Assembly: GCA_047971485.1 (NCBI GenBank)
Contig: JBKDZR010000065.1
Location: forward strand, 1-34,990
Direction of reading: 5' to 3'
Length of the DNA: 34,990 bases
DNA from: JBKDZR01 sp047971485
GTDB lineage: Bacteria; Pseudomonadota; Alphaproteobacteria; Rhodobacterales; Rhodobacteraceae
Shown here: in pieces, positions 1 through 7,363 of the stretch
Layout: the number at the start of each line of letters is the position of its first letter
Position numbering within the stretch: position 1 is the first letter of the stretch
The notes under the pieces: generated by a model
The model's input: only the letters and a program-made list of their open reading frames with translations
Database searches by the model: none
What the model was told of the DNA's origin: nothing
Program-made: the position numbers and the translations under genes

Positions 1-653
1 ACCAGCAGGTTGCCCACCTCGCGCCCCGATCCAGCCAACACCGAGAACAGCCCCTTGGGCAGGCCCGCTGCCTCGATGATCCGCGCCAGTTCCAGGCTGA
101 CCATGGGTGACCAACTGGCCGGTTTCAGCAGCACCGCATTGCCTGCCGCCAGCGCCGGCGCGGTTTTCTGGGCATCCGAGGCGATGGGCGAATTCCACGG
201 CGTGATCGCACTGACCAGGCCCAGGGGCTCATGTACCGAACAGGTCAGGTAATCGCCGCGCGGCGTGGTCAGCGTCTCGTCGCTGGTTTCCAGAACGGCG
301 GCGAAATAGCGGAATGTCGCCGCCGCCGATCCGGCCAGCGCCCGGGCCTCGGCCACGGATTTGCTGGTGTCGCGGCTCTGGATATAGGCGATGCGGTCCA
401 GATTGGCCTCGATCCCGTCGGCAATGCGGCTCAGGTAACGCGCCCGTTCATGGGGTTTCAGGCCCCGCCAGGCGGGATCGGCCTGGGCGGCCTTGGCCCG
501 CGCAATCGCCAGTTCCACATCTTCGCGCGAGGCGCCGTTCAGCGTCAGGTTCTCGGTGCCCTCGGCCGCAAAGACCGAGGTGATCGGCGCGCCCCGCCCC
601 ACCTGCCATTCACCGCCAACGAAAAGCCGCCCATCGGGCAAATCATGGGACAT
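1..653 (-). CDS. NAD(P)-dependent aldehyde dehydrogenase, C-terminus cut by window edge
   Basis: The frame reads open from the ATG at 653 to the window edge, giving about 217 N-terminal residues of an expected 480-500. Visible ALDH-superfamily marks are a FVGGEW start near residue 11, the cofactor-region motif TPWNSP at about 151-156 and KPAS at 177-180. The catalytic Glu and Cys lie beyond the window, so activity cannot be judged. The family oxidises aldehydes to acids with NAD(P)+. It begins 9 nt after the aspartate dehydrogenase-like gene and is the last visible gene of the operon. Following a ThDP-dependent (decarboxylase-type) enzyme, it plausibly removes the aldehyde that enzyme makes; this is inference. 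The substrate cannot be read from the sequence. Confidence 0.9.
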   Translation of the reverse strand, partial: MSHDLPDGRLFVGGEWQVGRGAPITSVFAAEGTENLTLNGASREDVELAIARAKAAQADPAWRGLKPHERARYLSRIADGIEANLDRIAYIQSRDTSKSVAEARALAGSAAATFRYFAAVLETSDETLTTPRGDYLTCSVHEPLGLVSAITPWNSPIASDAQKTAPALAAGNAVLLKPASWSPMVSLELARIIEAAGLPKGLFSVLAGSGREVGNLL

Positions 654-662
654 GTCGCCCTC

Positions 663-1490
663 CTACAGAATGATCGCGTCGCTGCGATTGATGACGATGC
701 GCACCAGGCTGAGCGCCGTGGCCTGCGAGGTCTTGGGATTGGCCGGCGAGGCCTTGCCCTCCAGCCGGATGGTGAAATCCACGGCAGAGGAGCGCACCTC
801 GAATTCATGGATATTACCGGCCCCCGAAGGATCAGCGATCAGGCGCACCTGCGTATCCTCCATCCCCAGCCCTGCCAGGGCCAGGGTGGCGGCGACATTG
901 GCATTTTTCGGATAGGTTTGGGCGGCTTCACGGGCGGACCCCTCGAAGAACACCGTCGGTTCACTCAGCCCATCCAGATCCAGCAGGGTTTCCGCCGGTG
1001 TCCCTTTCCAGGCATGGGGCGGCTTGCGGCCCGTGTAGGTCACGGCCTCCAGCGTGGACAGCCGGGCGGCCGCCAATGCGTCGATACCACCGATGGCCCC
1101 ACTGGGCACGGTCAGTTGCGCCCCCCCGGACAGGGCAGCCGCGCGCAGCCGGGCCAGCAGCGCATCATCCGCCAGCGATCCGGTCGAGGCGACCACCAGG
1201 TCAATGCCAGCGGCCAGCACCTCAGCCCCGAAATCGGCCACCGCGCTGTGGCCCGCGCATTCGACCACCAGATCGGGCCGCGCGGCGATCAGCGCCGACA
1301 GGTCGCTTTCCACGTCGATCCGGGCAATTGCATGGCCGGCAATCGTTGCCACCGCCGCCCGCGCCGCATCCACCCCGGTTGGGCGGACCAGCAGGGTCAG
1401 CTGCGCGGGGGCCGCGCCCCGATCACACAGGGTCTGAACCACCGCCTGCGCGATGGCCCCGAACCCGATCAGCCCCAGATGCCCGGCCAT
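663..1490 (-). CDS. aspartate dehydrogenase family protein (AspDH/NadX-like)
   Basis: A 275-residue protein with the two-domain architecture of L-aspartate dehydrogenase. There is an N-terminal Rossmann fold (GFGAIA at 9-14) and a C-terminal domain with the family motifs PSGAIGG (129-135), YPKNANVAA (193-201), a His in NIHEFEV (about 228) and NPKTS (251-255). The family catalyses NAD(P)-dependent interconversion of L-aspartate with iminoaspartate/oxaloacetate, feeding NAD synthesis or amino-acid catabolism. No nadA or nadC is in view. The start ATG overlaps the stop of the upstream ThDP enzyme gene (TGATG), so translation is probably coupled. Its place in a catabolic operon suggests it handles an amine/imine intermediate or a substrate other than aspartate; this is inference. 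From memory and unchecked, a similar neighbourhood surrounds the Pseudomonas aeruginosa AspDH gene. Confidence 0.88.
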   Translation of the reverse strand: MAGHLGLIGFGAIAQAVVQTLCDRGAAPAQLTLLVRPTGVDAARAAVATIAGHAIARIDVESDLSALIAARPDLVVECAGHSAVADFGAEVLAAGIDLVVASTGSLADDALLARLRAAALSGGAQLTVPSGAIGGIDALAAARLSTLEAVTYTGRKPPHAWKGTPAETLLDLDGLSEPTVFFEGSAREAAQTYPKNANVAATLALAGLGMEDTQVRLIADPSGAGNIHEFEVRSSAVDFTIRLEGKASPANPKTSQATALSLVRIVINRSDAIIL

Positions 1491-3142
1491 CAGACCTTGT
1501 TCCCCGCGGCCCCGGCCGGCGGGCCGGAAAACGCCTCGGAAAACGGGCCGATCGCCGTCATGTCCACCTCGACCACGGCGGGGCCATCCAGCGCCATGGT
1601 TGCGTCAAAGACCTCAACGAAGCTGTTGATATCCTTGACCAGATAATGCGGCATGTCGATGGCGTCGCACAGCTTGCCGAAATGCGGGGTCTTCAGCGCC
1701 GAATAATGCCGCCGCCCCGCATATTGCGCATCCTGGATGTTCTCGATCACCCCATAGGCCTGATCGTTCATCAACAGATAGGTCATGTTCAGCCGTTCAT
1801 CGACGGCGGTGATCAGCTCGGCAATGCCCAGCATCGCGCCTCCGTCGCCCAGCAACGTTACCGTGCGCACATCGGGCGAGGCCACGGCCGCGCCGACCCC
1901 CATGGCGATCCCCTGCCCGATGCCGCCGCCCAGGGCATGAACCCCCAGATTGGGCGCGGCGATCTGCACATAGCGGTTGCCGAAGGTCGAATTTGAGATG
2001 GTCACATCGCGCACCCAGGGATGCCCGCCTTCCAACACCTTCTGCAGCAGATGATCGGCCACCACCTGATAGGGGCCCATCCGTTCGCGCAGCGCACCTT
2101 CGGATTTGGCACGCGCCACGGAAATGTCAAAGGCCTGCTGGGGATCGACCTCCAGCGTCTCGGGCAGCCGTTCCAGCAGACCGCGCAGCACCGCCGCCGC
2201 ATCACCATGCAGGAACAGATCCACCGGATAGTTGCGCCCGCATTGCGACGGCTCGGCATCGATCTGCACCAGCGGCTTCGGCAGGGCCATGGTGTTGTTC
2301 AGCGTCTCGTTGCCCCGCAGTCGCGAACCGACAACGATCATCAGATCCGAGGCGGCATAGATCCCCTGCGCCTCGGGCGTCATGTTGAAGGCCCCCAGCG
2401 TGGCCGGGGTGTCCTCGGGTACAACGGCGCGGCCCTGCGTCGAGGTCACGGCACCAAAGCCCCGGCGCACCAGTTCCGTCGCCTCAGCACTGGCCCCACG
2501 CGCGCCGCCGCCCAGCCAGATCATCGGCCGGCGCGCCGCGCGCACCATGGCGGCCAGTTTGTCCAGTTTCGCCGGATCCCCGGGGATGGCGTGGATCATC
2601 GGCGGGCTCAGTTCCAGGCCCTGCACGGCATCAAGACGTTGAACATCAACAGGAATTTCAAGACTGACCGGGCCGGTGGGCGGTGTGCTGGCGGCGCGGA
2701 TCGCCGCATCCAGCGTGCCCAGGGCCGACATCTCATCCCAGATGCGGAAACAGGCCTTGGAGACCCCACGCAACATTTCCGGCTGCTTGGGCACATCATG
2801 GATCGGCGCGCGATCACGGTCCATGAACTCACGGTCCACCTGGCTGGTGATGTGCAGCACCTTGCTGCCAGCGGTCAGCGCCTCGGCCTGGGCACCGGCG
2901 GCATTGCCCGCCGCCGTCCCCGTCGAGGTCAGCACCACGCCCACCTGCCCCGAAACCCGGGAATAGGCGTCAGCCATGCTCATCGCGCCGGCCTCGCCGC
3001 GCGCGGGCACAAAGCGGATGCGCCCCTGTTCCCCGATCCCGTCCAGGATCGGCATATTGTGGATCGAGATCACGCCGAACACGGTGGTCACACCGGCATC
3101 GGCGAGGCTGCGGGCAATCTGATAGCCTACGGTTTCGGTCAT
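1490..3142 (-). CDS. thiamine-diphosphate-dependent enzyme, acetolactate synthase/2-oxo acid decarboxylase type
   Basis: A 550-residue protein with the three-domain layout of the acetolactate synthase/benzoylformate decarboxylase family. The N-terminal pyrimidine-binding domain carries the ThDP-activating Glu in RGEAGAM (Glu50). The C-terminal ThDP/Mg motif starts with GDGG at 432 and ends with Asn459 in MNDQ. Such enzymes decarboxylate or ligate 2-oxo acids, giving an aldehyde or an acyloin. I chose the ATG at 3142 because the residues upstream of it (to 3316) lie over the SDR gene and look non-native. The gene starts 22 nt after the SDR stop and its own stop overlaps the AspDH-like start. 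With an aldehyde dehydrogenase two genes downstream, decarboxylation of a 2-oxo acid followed by aldehyde oxidation is the simplest reading. The substrate is unknown. Confidence 0.88.
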   Translation of the reverse strand: MTETVGYQIARSLADAGVTTVFGVISIHNMPILDGIGEQGRIRFVPARGEAGAMSMADAYSRVSGQVGVVLTSTGTAAGNAAGAQAEALTAGSKVLHITSQVDREFMDRDRAPIHDVPKQPEMLRGVSKACFRIWDEMSALGTLDAAIRAASTPPTGPVSLEIPVDVQRLDAVQGLELSPPMIHAIPGDPAKLDKLAAMVRAARRPMIWLGGGARGASAEATELVRRGFGAVTSTQGRAVVPEDTPATLGAFNMTPEAQGIYAASDLMIVVGSRLRGNETLNNTMALPKPLVQIDAEPSQCGRNYPVDLFLHGDAAAVLRGLLERLPETLEVDPQQAFDISVARAKSEGALRERMGPYQVVADHLLQKVLEGGHPWVRDVTISNSTFGNRYVQIAAPNLGVHALGGGIGQGIAMGVGAAVASPDVRTVTLLGDGGAMLGIAELITAVDERLNMTYLLMNDQAYGVIENIQDAQYAGRRHYSALKTPHFGKLCDAIDMPHYLVKDINSFVEVFDATMALDGPAVVEVDMTAIGPFSEAFSGPPAGAAGNKV

Positions 3143-3164
3143 TGTTGTCTTTCTTTTCGCTGGC

Positions 3165-3956
3165 TCAGATGAAACGGGAAACTCCGCCCGACAATTCGAG
3201 CTGGGCGCCGGTGATATAGCTTGCAGCGGGCGAGGCCAGGAAGACCAGCGCACGCGCCGGTTCCTCGGGATTACCCAGACGGCCCAAGGGGATACCCTTT
3301 TTCGTGGCCAGATCATGGAACCAGGCCTCGCGGCTTTGGCTTTGATCTTCGCGGGCCTCGAACCGGCGCTGCCACTGGTTGCTGTCCACCAACCCCAGCA
3401 GGATGGAATTCACCCGGATCTGCGGGGCGAATTCACCGGCCAGGGATTTCAGCAGGCTTTGCACACCGGCCCGCGCCGCCGAGGTGCAGACCATGTGGGA
3501 TTCCGGCTGATAGGCCAGCAGGGAATTGACCGCCGTGATCGAAGCCTGATCGCTGGCCCGCAATGCCCCTTCAAAGGCACGAATGGTATGAATCTGGCTG
3601 AAGAACTTCAACTCCAACTCATCGCGCCAGTCCTGATCGGCGGTATCCGCGAAGGTCGATACCCGCCCTTGCCCGGCATTGGTAATCAGCGCATCGCAAC
3701 CACCGAACCGCGCCGTGACATCAGCGGCAAAGGCAGCCGTCGCCTCGGGATCGAGCACCGAAAACGCGGCCGCATAGATCCGATCCGCCCCGAAATCAGT
3801 GGCCAGCGCATCGCGCACGGCAAACAGACGCTCGGCATTGCGGGCACAGAACGCCACCCGCGCGCCTTCGTGCAAAAACTGCCGCACCGTTGCCAGCCCG
3901 ATGCCGGACGAGCCGCCGGTCACGACGACGCTTTTTCCACTCAGACCTAAATCCAT
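3165..3956 (-). CDS. SDR-fold protein lacking the catalytic Tyr and Lys
   Basis: A 263-residue short-chain dehydrogenase/reductase fold. The dinucleotide-binding motif TGGSSGIG (13-20) and NAG (93-95) are intact, and the catalytic Ser is at 145. Where the YxxxK pair belongs, the protein reads TSAAR, with Thr158 for Tyr and Arg162 for Lys. The usual catalytic Asn in the helix after NAG is Lys117. The cofactor site therefore looks kept while the classical hydride-transfer acid/base set is gone. From memory, a clade of SDRs with TSAAR exists, so this is probably a lineage feature and not a fresh mutation. It sits 4 nt after the dioxygenase gene and 22 nt before the ThDP gene. It could be a non-classical reductase, a lyase/isomerase or a structural partner. 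Confidence 0.85.
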   Translation of the reverse strand: MDLGLSGKSVVVTGGSSGIGLATVRQFLHEGARVAFCARNAERLFAVRDALATDFGADRIYAAAFSVLDPEATAAFAADVTARFGGCDALITNAGQGRVSTFADTADQDWRDELELKFFSQIHTIRAFEGALRASDQASITAVNSLLAYQPESHMVCTSAARAGVQSLLKSLAGEFAPQIRVNSILLGLVDSNQWQRRFEAREDQSQSREAWFHDLATKKGIPLGRLGNPEEPARALVFLASPAASYITGAQLELSGGVSRFI

Positions 3957-3960
3957 AGAC

Positions 3961-4875
3961 TTATGCCCCGTTCTTAACCTTGAATCCCGGATCCGGCCGC
4001 CCAGCCATGACCGTGCGTTGTGCCGTTGTCGGAGGGCCTGCCGTCATCCACTGATCCATGGAATCGGGATTGGTCCGCGACCAGACCTGAACCTCATGGC
4101 TGGCCTCGTCGATCTGCTGAACCTCGGTGGTGAACTCAATCACATAGCCCGAGGGCGAGACGAAATAGGCGAACGGATTATTGCCCGGCCCATGGCGCCC
4201 CGGCCCCCAACTGGGCACCTGGCCCTGCTGCTTCATCCGGCCAATACCGCGCATGAAACTGTCGATACCGGGCATTTCAAAGGCCACATGGTTGACGGCA
4301 GGATACTTGGCCCGCACCAAAGCGATGGAATGGTGATCCGAACTGCAGCGCAGGAACACCATCTGATCGGCCGAATAATCGCTGACCCGGAAGCCCAGAG
4401 CCTCGGAATACCAGGTCTCCAGCCCTTCCATGTCGGGTGTATTCAGAACCACATGGGACACCTTGCGCGGGTAGGCATAGACCTGTTCGTCTTCGCGCAT
4501 AGCCAGATCGCAGGTAAAGCGCAGGCGGCGGTTGTCGGGATCCAGGATCTCGAACCCATAGCCGCCGATGGGATCATCGAACTGGCCCAGCGGATGATAA
4601 ACCGTCACGCCATGGCCGGTGACCTGAGCGAACAGCGCATCCATATCGGCGCGGGTTTCCATGCCGAAATGAACGTATTCGACCCCATAGGTATCGCCGT
4701 CTTTGATCCCATAGATGAACGGCTCGGGCCCGGAGCCGCGCAGATAGACGATGCCATCCGCGCTGGCGGCCACATGCAGCCCCCATTGCTGGGTGTAAAA
4801 TTCCGCCGTCGCGGTCATATCGGGTGCGCGCATGACCAATCCGCGCAAATGACCAACTCTGAGTGTATCGCTCAT
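3961..4875 (-). CDS. two-domain extradiol-type ring-cleavage dioxygenase (VOC superfamily)
   Basis: A 304-residue protein of two VOC modules, the architecture of type I extradiol dioxygenases such as BphC and catechol 2,3-dioxygenase. In the C-terminal module the expected iron ligands are His141 (SHVVLN), His196 (NHVAFEM) and Glu247 (YVIEFTTE). The second-shell residues His228 (HGPGNN) and Tyr237 match BphC spacing (9 residues from His to Tyr, then 10 to Glu). These enzymes cleave a catechol-like ring next to the diol using Fe(II) and O2. The ATG at 4875 overlaps the hydrolase stop (TGATG) and has AGGAAGG about 6 nt upstream; a GTG 3 nt earlier is too close to that site. With the hydrolase upstream it forms a meta-cleavage-like pair. 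No ring hydroxylase is visible. Confidence 0.87.
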   Translation of the reverse strand: MSDTLRVGHLRGLVMRAPDMTATAEFYTQQWGLHVAASADGIVYLRGSGPEPFIYGIKDGDTYGVEYVHFGMETRADMDALFAQVTGHGVTVYHPLGQFDDPIGGYGFEILDPDNRRLRFTCDLAMREDEQVYAYPRKVSHVVLNTPDMEGLETWYSEALGFRVSDYSADQMVFLRCSSDHHSIALVRAKYPAVNHVAFEMPGIDSFMRGIGRMKQQGQVPSWGPGRHGPGNNPFAYFVSPSGYVIEFTTEVQQIDEASHEVQVWSRTNPDSMDQWMTAGPPTTAQRTVMAGRPDPGFKVKNGA

Positions 4876-5714
4876 CACATCCCTTCCTGTGTTCCCAACG
4901 GATCCAGCCCAGCCAGCCGCCCCAATGCGGCGATAAAAGCGTCCGGGGCCTGCAGGTATACCGCATGCCCGGCCCGCTCGATCCGCTCGATCATCGGTTT
5001 GCGGGCATTGCTCTGCCCCCAGGCCGTAGCCGCGTCGATCGTCTGCTGTTCCGGCGTGACCTGATCGTTCACACCGATGATAAACCCTGTGGGCACATGC
5101 ACATCCCGCAGGGCCGCAGGCAGATCCCCGGCCCCCAGCATCCGCACCGCCTGAGGATAACCGTCCAGATCCACCGCAGCCATGCCCCGGCGCACCTGTT
5201 CGACCAGATCGGGGTTGTTCTCGGGCTCGAAAACCAGACGCGCAGCCCGATCGCGGGCGAAGGCCTCAGGCCCCTGGCGCAGCAGATCGTCGATCCGCTT
5301 CTGGACCCCGGCGGGCAACGGATCGCCGGGCCGGACCCCATAGCCGCAGGCACAGGAGGCCAGAACCAGATGCGCCACCCGCGCCGGATCGCGGGCGGCA
5401 AAGGCCGCCCCCATCAAGGTACCCAGCGAATGCCCGACGATCACCGCCCGCTCAACGCCCAGCCCATCGAGGAACCCGGCCAGCGCTTCGGCGTAATCCG
5501 CCGCAACCGGCCAGTCCAGGGCCAGACGCCGCGACCCGCCATAACCCGGCGCGTTCCAGGCAATGCCCCGCACCCCCGACGGCAGGCGCGACAGAATGGG
5601 CCCGAACGATCCGGCATTGGATCCGATGCCGTGCAGGAACACAACCACCGGCCCACTGCCGGGCCGTTCCCGATAGCGGATGCCGTCACAGATGTCTTCC
5701 CGGATCGCGGTCAT
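4875..5714 (-). CDS. alpha/beta hydrolase, possibly a C-C bond (meta-cleavage product) hydrolase
   Basis: A 279-residue alpha/beta-hydrolase. It has the oxyanion-hole motif LHGIGSN (27-33), the nucleophile elbow GHSLG with Ser96, a candidate acid Asp217 in GVNDQVT and catalytic His250 in AGHAVYL, so the triad is complete. The ATG at 5714 is preceded by GGGAGGATCC; the frame stays open further upstream to 5807, but that part overlaps the cupin gene. The stop overlaps the dioxygenase start. Members of this family beside extradiol dioxygenases usually hydrolyse the vinylogous 1,5-diketone made by ring cleavage, giving a 2-hydroxydienoate and an acid. That role is inferred from the neighbour only; an esterase or enol-lactonase (PcaD-like) is also possible. 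Confidence 0.85.
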   Translation of the reverse strand: MTAIREDICDGIRYRERPGSGPVVVFLHGIGSNAGSFGPILSRLPSGVRGIAWNAPGYGGSRRLALDWPVAADYAEALAGFLDGLGVERAVIVGHSLGTLMGAAFAARDPARVAHLVLASCACGYGVRPGDPLPAGVQKRIDDLLRQGPEAFARDRAARLVFEPENNPDLVEQVRRGMAAVDLDGYPQAVRMLGAGDLPAALRDVHVPTGFIIGVNDQVTPEQQTIDAATAWGQSNARKPMIERIERAGHAVYLQAPDAFIAALGRLAGLDPLGTQEGM

Positions 5715-5728
5715 CGGATCCTCCCCGT

Positions 5729-6271
5729 TCAGCGCTTCAGCTTGGAAACCGGGTGATTGTCGGGATAGGTCGGCGTCACCGGCTTCGGGTTGCCGATCAT
5801 GACGCACATCAGCGCCTCTTCGATCCCTTCGTTGCGCAGGCCCCGATAGACCCCTGGCGGCACCGAGATGATATCGCGCTCGGTCAGCACGGTTTCGACC
5901 ATCTCGCCCTCGTGTTCAATGAACAGGCGGATCTTGTGCCCCTTGAGGATGAAGAACACCTCTTCGGCATCGCGGTGAATATGCAGCGGACCTTCACAGC
6001 CGGCCGGCAGGACCATCGTCGAAAAGGTGAAATGCTCAGCCGGGACAACATTGTCATCCTTGGCAACGCCGGTGGCGCCGGTCCCGATATAGCGCATCTG
6101 GGCACGTTTGTATTTCGGATCGTAATCGGCCTGGAATTTCAGCGCATTCCAGTCCAGCGTCCGCGTCTCATAGCGCGCCACGCGGCTTTCGATCCACTCG
6201 CCCAAGGACTTGCCATCCGGGATCTTCACATCGCTGGGTTCAACCGACGGAAACTTGATGGGAGCAGCCAT
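5729..6271 (-). CDS. cupin-domain protein, first gene of the catabolic operon
   Basis: A 180-residue single-cupin protein. Motif 1 is well kept (His97, His99, Glu103/104 and Gly111 in PLHIHRDAEEVFFILKG). In motif 2 the segment PPGVYRG puts Arg143 where the fourth metal ligand His normally sits, so metal binding would be by three protein ligands or absent. Upstream of the ATG is GGAG at suitable distance. The gene ends 14 nt before the hydrolase start, and the operon promoter region with a perfect palindrome lies directly upstream. It could be a dioxygenase, isomerase or small-molecule binding protein of the pathway. I do not recognise a specific subfamily. Confidence 0.85.
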   Translation of the reverse strand: MAAPIKFPSVEPSDVKIPDGKSLGEWIESRVARYETRTLDWNALKFQADYDPKYKRAQMRYIGTGATGVAKDDNVVPAEHFTFSTMVLPAGCEGPLHIHRDAEEVFFILKGHKIRLFIEHEGEMVETVLTERDIISVPPGVYRGLRNEGIEEALMCVMIGNPKPVTPTYPDNHPVSKLKR

Positions 6272-6286
6272 TTCACTTTCTCCAGT

Positions 6287-6317
6287 ATCTTAGTTCATAT
6301 ATGAACTTATCGTTCAA
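6287..6317 (-). promoter_or_regulatory. operon promoter region with perfect 16-bp palindromic operator
   Basis: AGTTCATATATGAACT at 6292-6307 is a perfect inverted repeat in an AT-rich island about 20 bp upstream of the cupin start. On the minus strand a TTGAAC (6317-6312) could be a -35 and TAAGAT (6292-6287) a -10, but the 19-nt spacer is long, so promoter placement is tentative. The palindrome lies inside that spacer, where a bound repressor or activator would control the operon. The GTTC...GAAC form resembles operators of IclR- or GntR-type regulators; no such gene is in the window. The LysR gene at 9037 is the only nearby candidate. Confidence 0.6.
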
Positions 6318-6400
6318 AATTATGATAGAGGATTCCCCACGGTTCTGTCAAGCGACCATCTTGTTCTCCGGCCCGCACAAGCGCCCCCATTGCACAGCAA

Positions 6401-6431
6401 AAACGCCCGGGGGAACAGCCCCCGGGCGTTT
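6401..6431 (-). terminator. rho-independent terminator after the SDR gene
   Basis: A perfect 13-bp stem (6401-6413 with 6419-6431; AAACGCCCGGGGG and its complement) closes a 5-nt loop. On the minus strand the stem ends in a run of five T. It lies 23 nt beyond the stop of the SDR gene (6455) and so separates that gene from the cupin operon promoter. Confidence 0.88.
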
Positions 6432-6454
6432 CGGTTCGCTTAACGGAAAGGCGT

Positions 6455-7210
6455 CTATTGGGCCGTATAGCCCCCATCGACCAGATGATAGGATCCCGTG
6501 ATGAAGCTGGCCTGATCCGACAACAGGAAGACGATCAGCGCCGCCACTTCCTCGGACCGGCCCAGACGATTCAGCGCATGCTTGCCTTCCAGCATCTCCA
6601 GCGTTGCTGCATCCAGCGATTCAGAAACCAGCGGCGTCAGGATGAAGCCCGGCCCTACGGCATTGACCCGCACCTTGCCCGGGGCATGTTCCAGCGCCGC
6701 GTTCTTCGTCGCCCCGACCACACCGTGCTTGGCACTGACATAGGCAGCGGAATTGGCAAACCCGACCGAGCCCAGGATCGACGCCACATTGACCACCGCC
6801 CCGCCGCCGGCCTTTTCGATCTCGGGAATGGCAAAACGCATACCGTAGAAAACACCCGACAGGTTGATGTCGATCACCTTTTGCCAGACCGCGAGATCGT
6901 AATCGCCCGTCAGCGACGGCGCCCCGCCAATCCCGGCATTGTTGACGATCCCGTGCAGTGCGCCGGTCTTGCTGACGGCGAAATCGACCATCGCCTTGAC
7001 CTGATCGGCCTTGGCCACATCGACCGCCACGGCATGGGCAACCCCACCCTTGCCGGTAATCGCCTTGGAGACATGCTCGGCATGTTCAAGGTTCAGATCG
7101 GCAACGATCACGGTCGCCCCGCTGGCCGCCAGTTCCTCGGCCGTCGCCGCCCCGATCCCCGAGCCCCCGCCCGTCACGATTACCGTCTTGCCATCAAATC
7201 GCAGATCCAT
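6455..7210 (-). CDS. short-chain dehydrogenase/reductase, canonical
   Basis: A 251-residue classical SDR. The NAD(P)-binding motif TGGGSGIG is at 13-20, with NNAG at 90-93, Asn116, Ser144, Tyr157 and Lys161 (YVSAK), so the catalytic tetrad is complete. An acidic residue after strand 2 (VADLN, Asp38) favours NAD(H) over NADP(H). The ATG at 7210 has AGGAG upstream; the frame continues to 7321 but without another ribosome site. The family oxidises alcohols or reduces ketones. It is transcribed toward the catabolic operon but is closed by its own terminator, so it is probably a separate unit. It contrasts with the SDR at 3165, which lacks Tyr and Lys. Confidence 0.9.
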   Translation of the reverse strand: MDLRFDGKTVIVTGGGSGIGAATAEELAASGATVIVADLNLEHAEHVSKAITGKGGVAHAVAVDVAKADQVKAMVDFAVSKTGALHGIVNNAGIGGAPSLTGDYDLAVWQKVIDINLSGVFYGMRFAIPEIEKAGGGAVVNVASILGSVGFANSAAYVSAKHGVVGATKNAALEHAPGKVRVNAVGPGFILTPLVSESLDAATLEMLEGKHALNRLGRSEEVAALIVFLLSDQASFITGSYHLVDGGYTAQ

Positions 7211-7363
7211 CGGACCACTCCTTTGCCTGTCTGATGCGGTTTCCCCACATATAGGCAACGCCCGGTCCCGATATGAGGGATAGCTCGCAAGGGATTGATA
7301 CAATGTGGCTTTCCGCGACAACAGGCCGCAGGCGTCCTGCCCGTTTCCAGCCGGTGCGACAGA

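Noticed and set aside
231..1646. 471-residue plus-strand open frame over the ALDH and AspDH-like genes
   Set aside because: Low-complexity, Arg/Gly/Pro-rich translation without domains, directly opposite two genes with clear family motifs. It is a shadow of high GC content.
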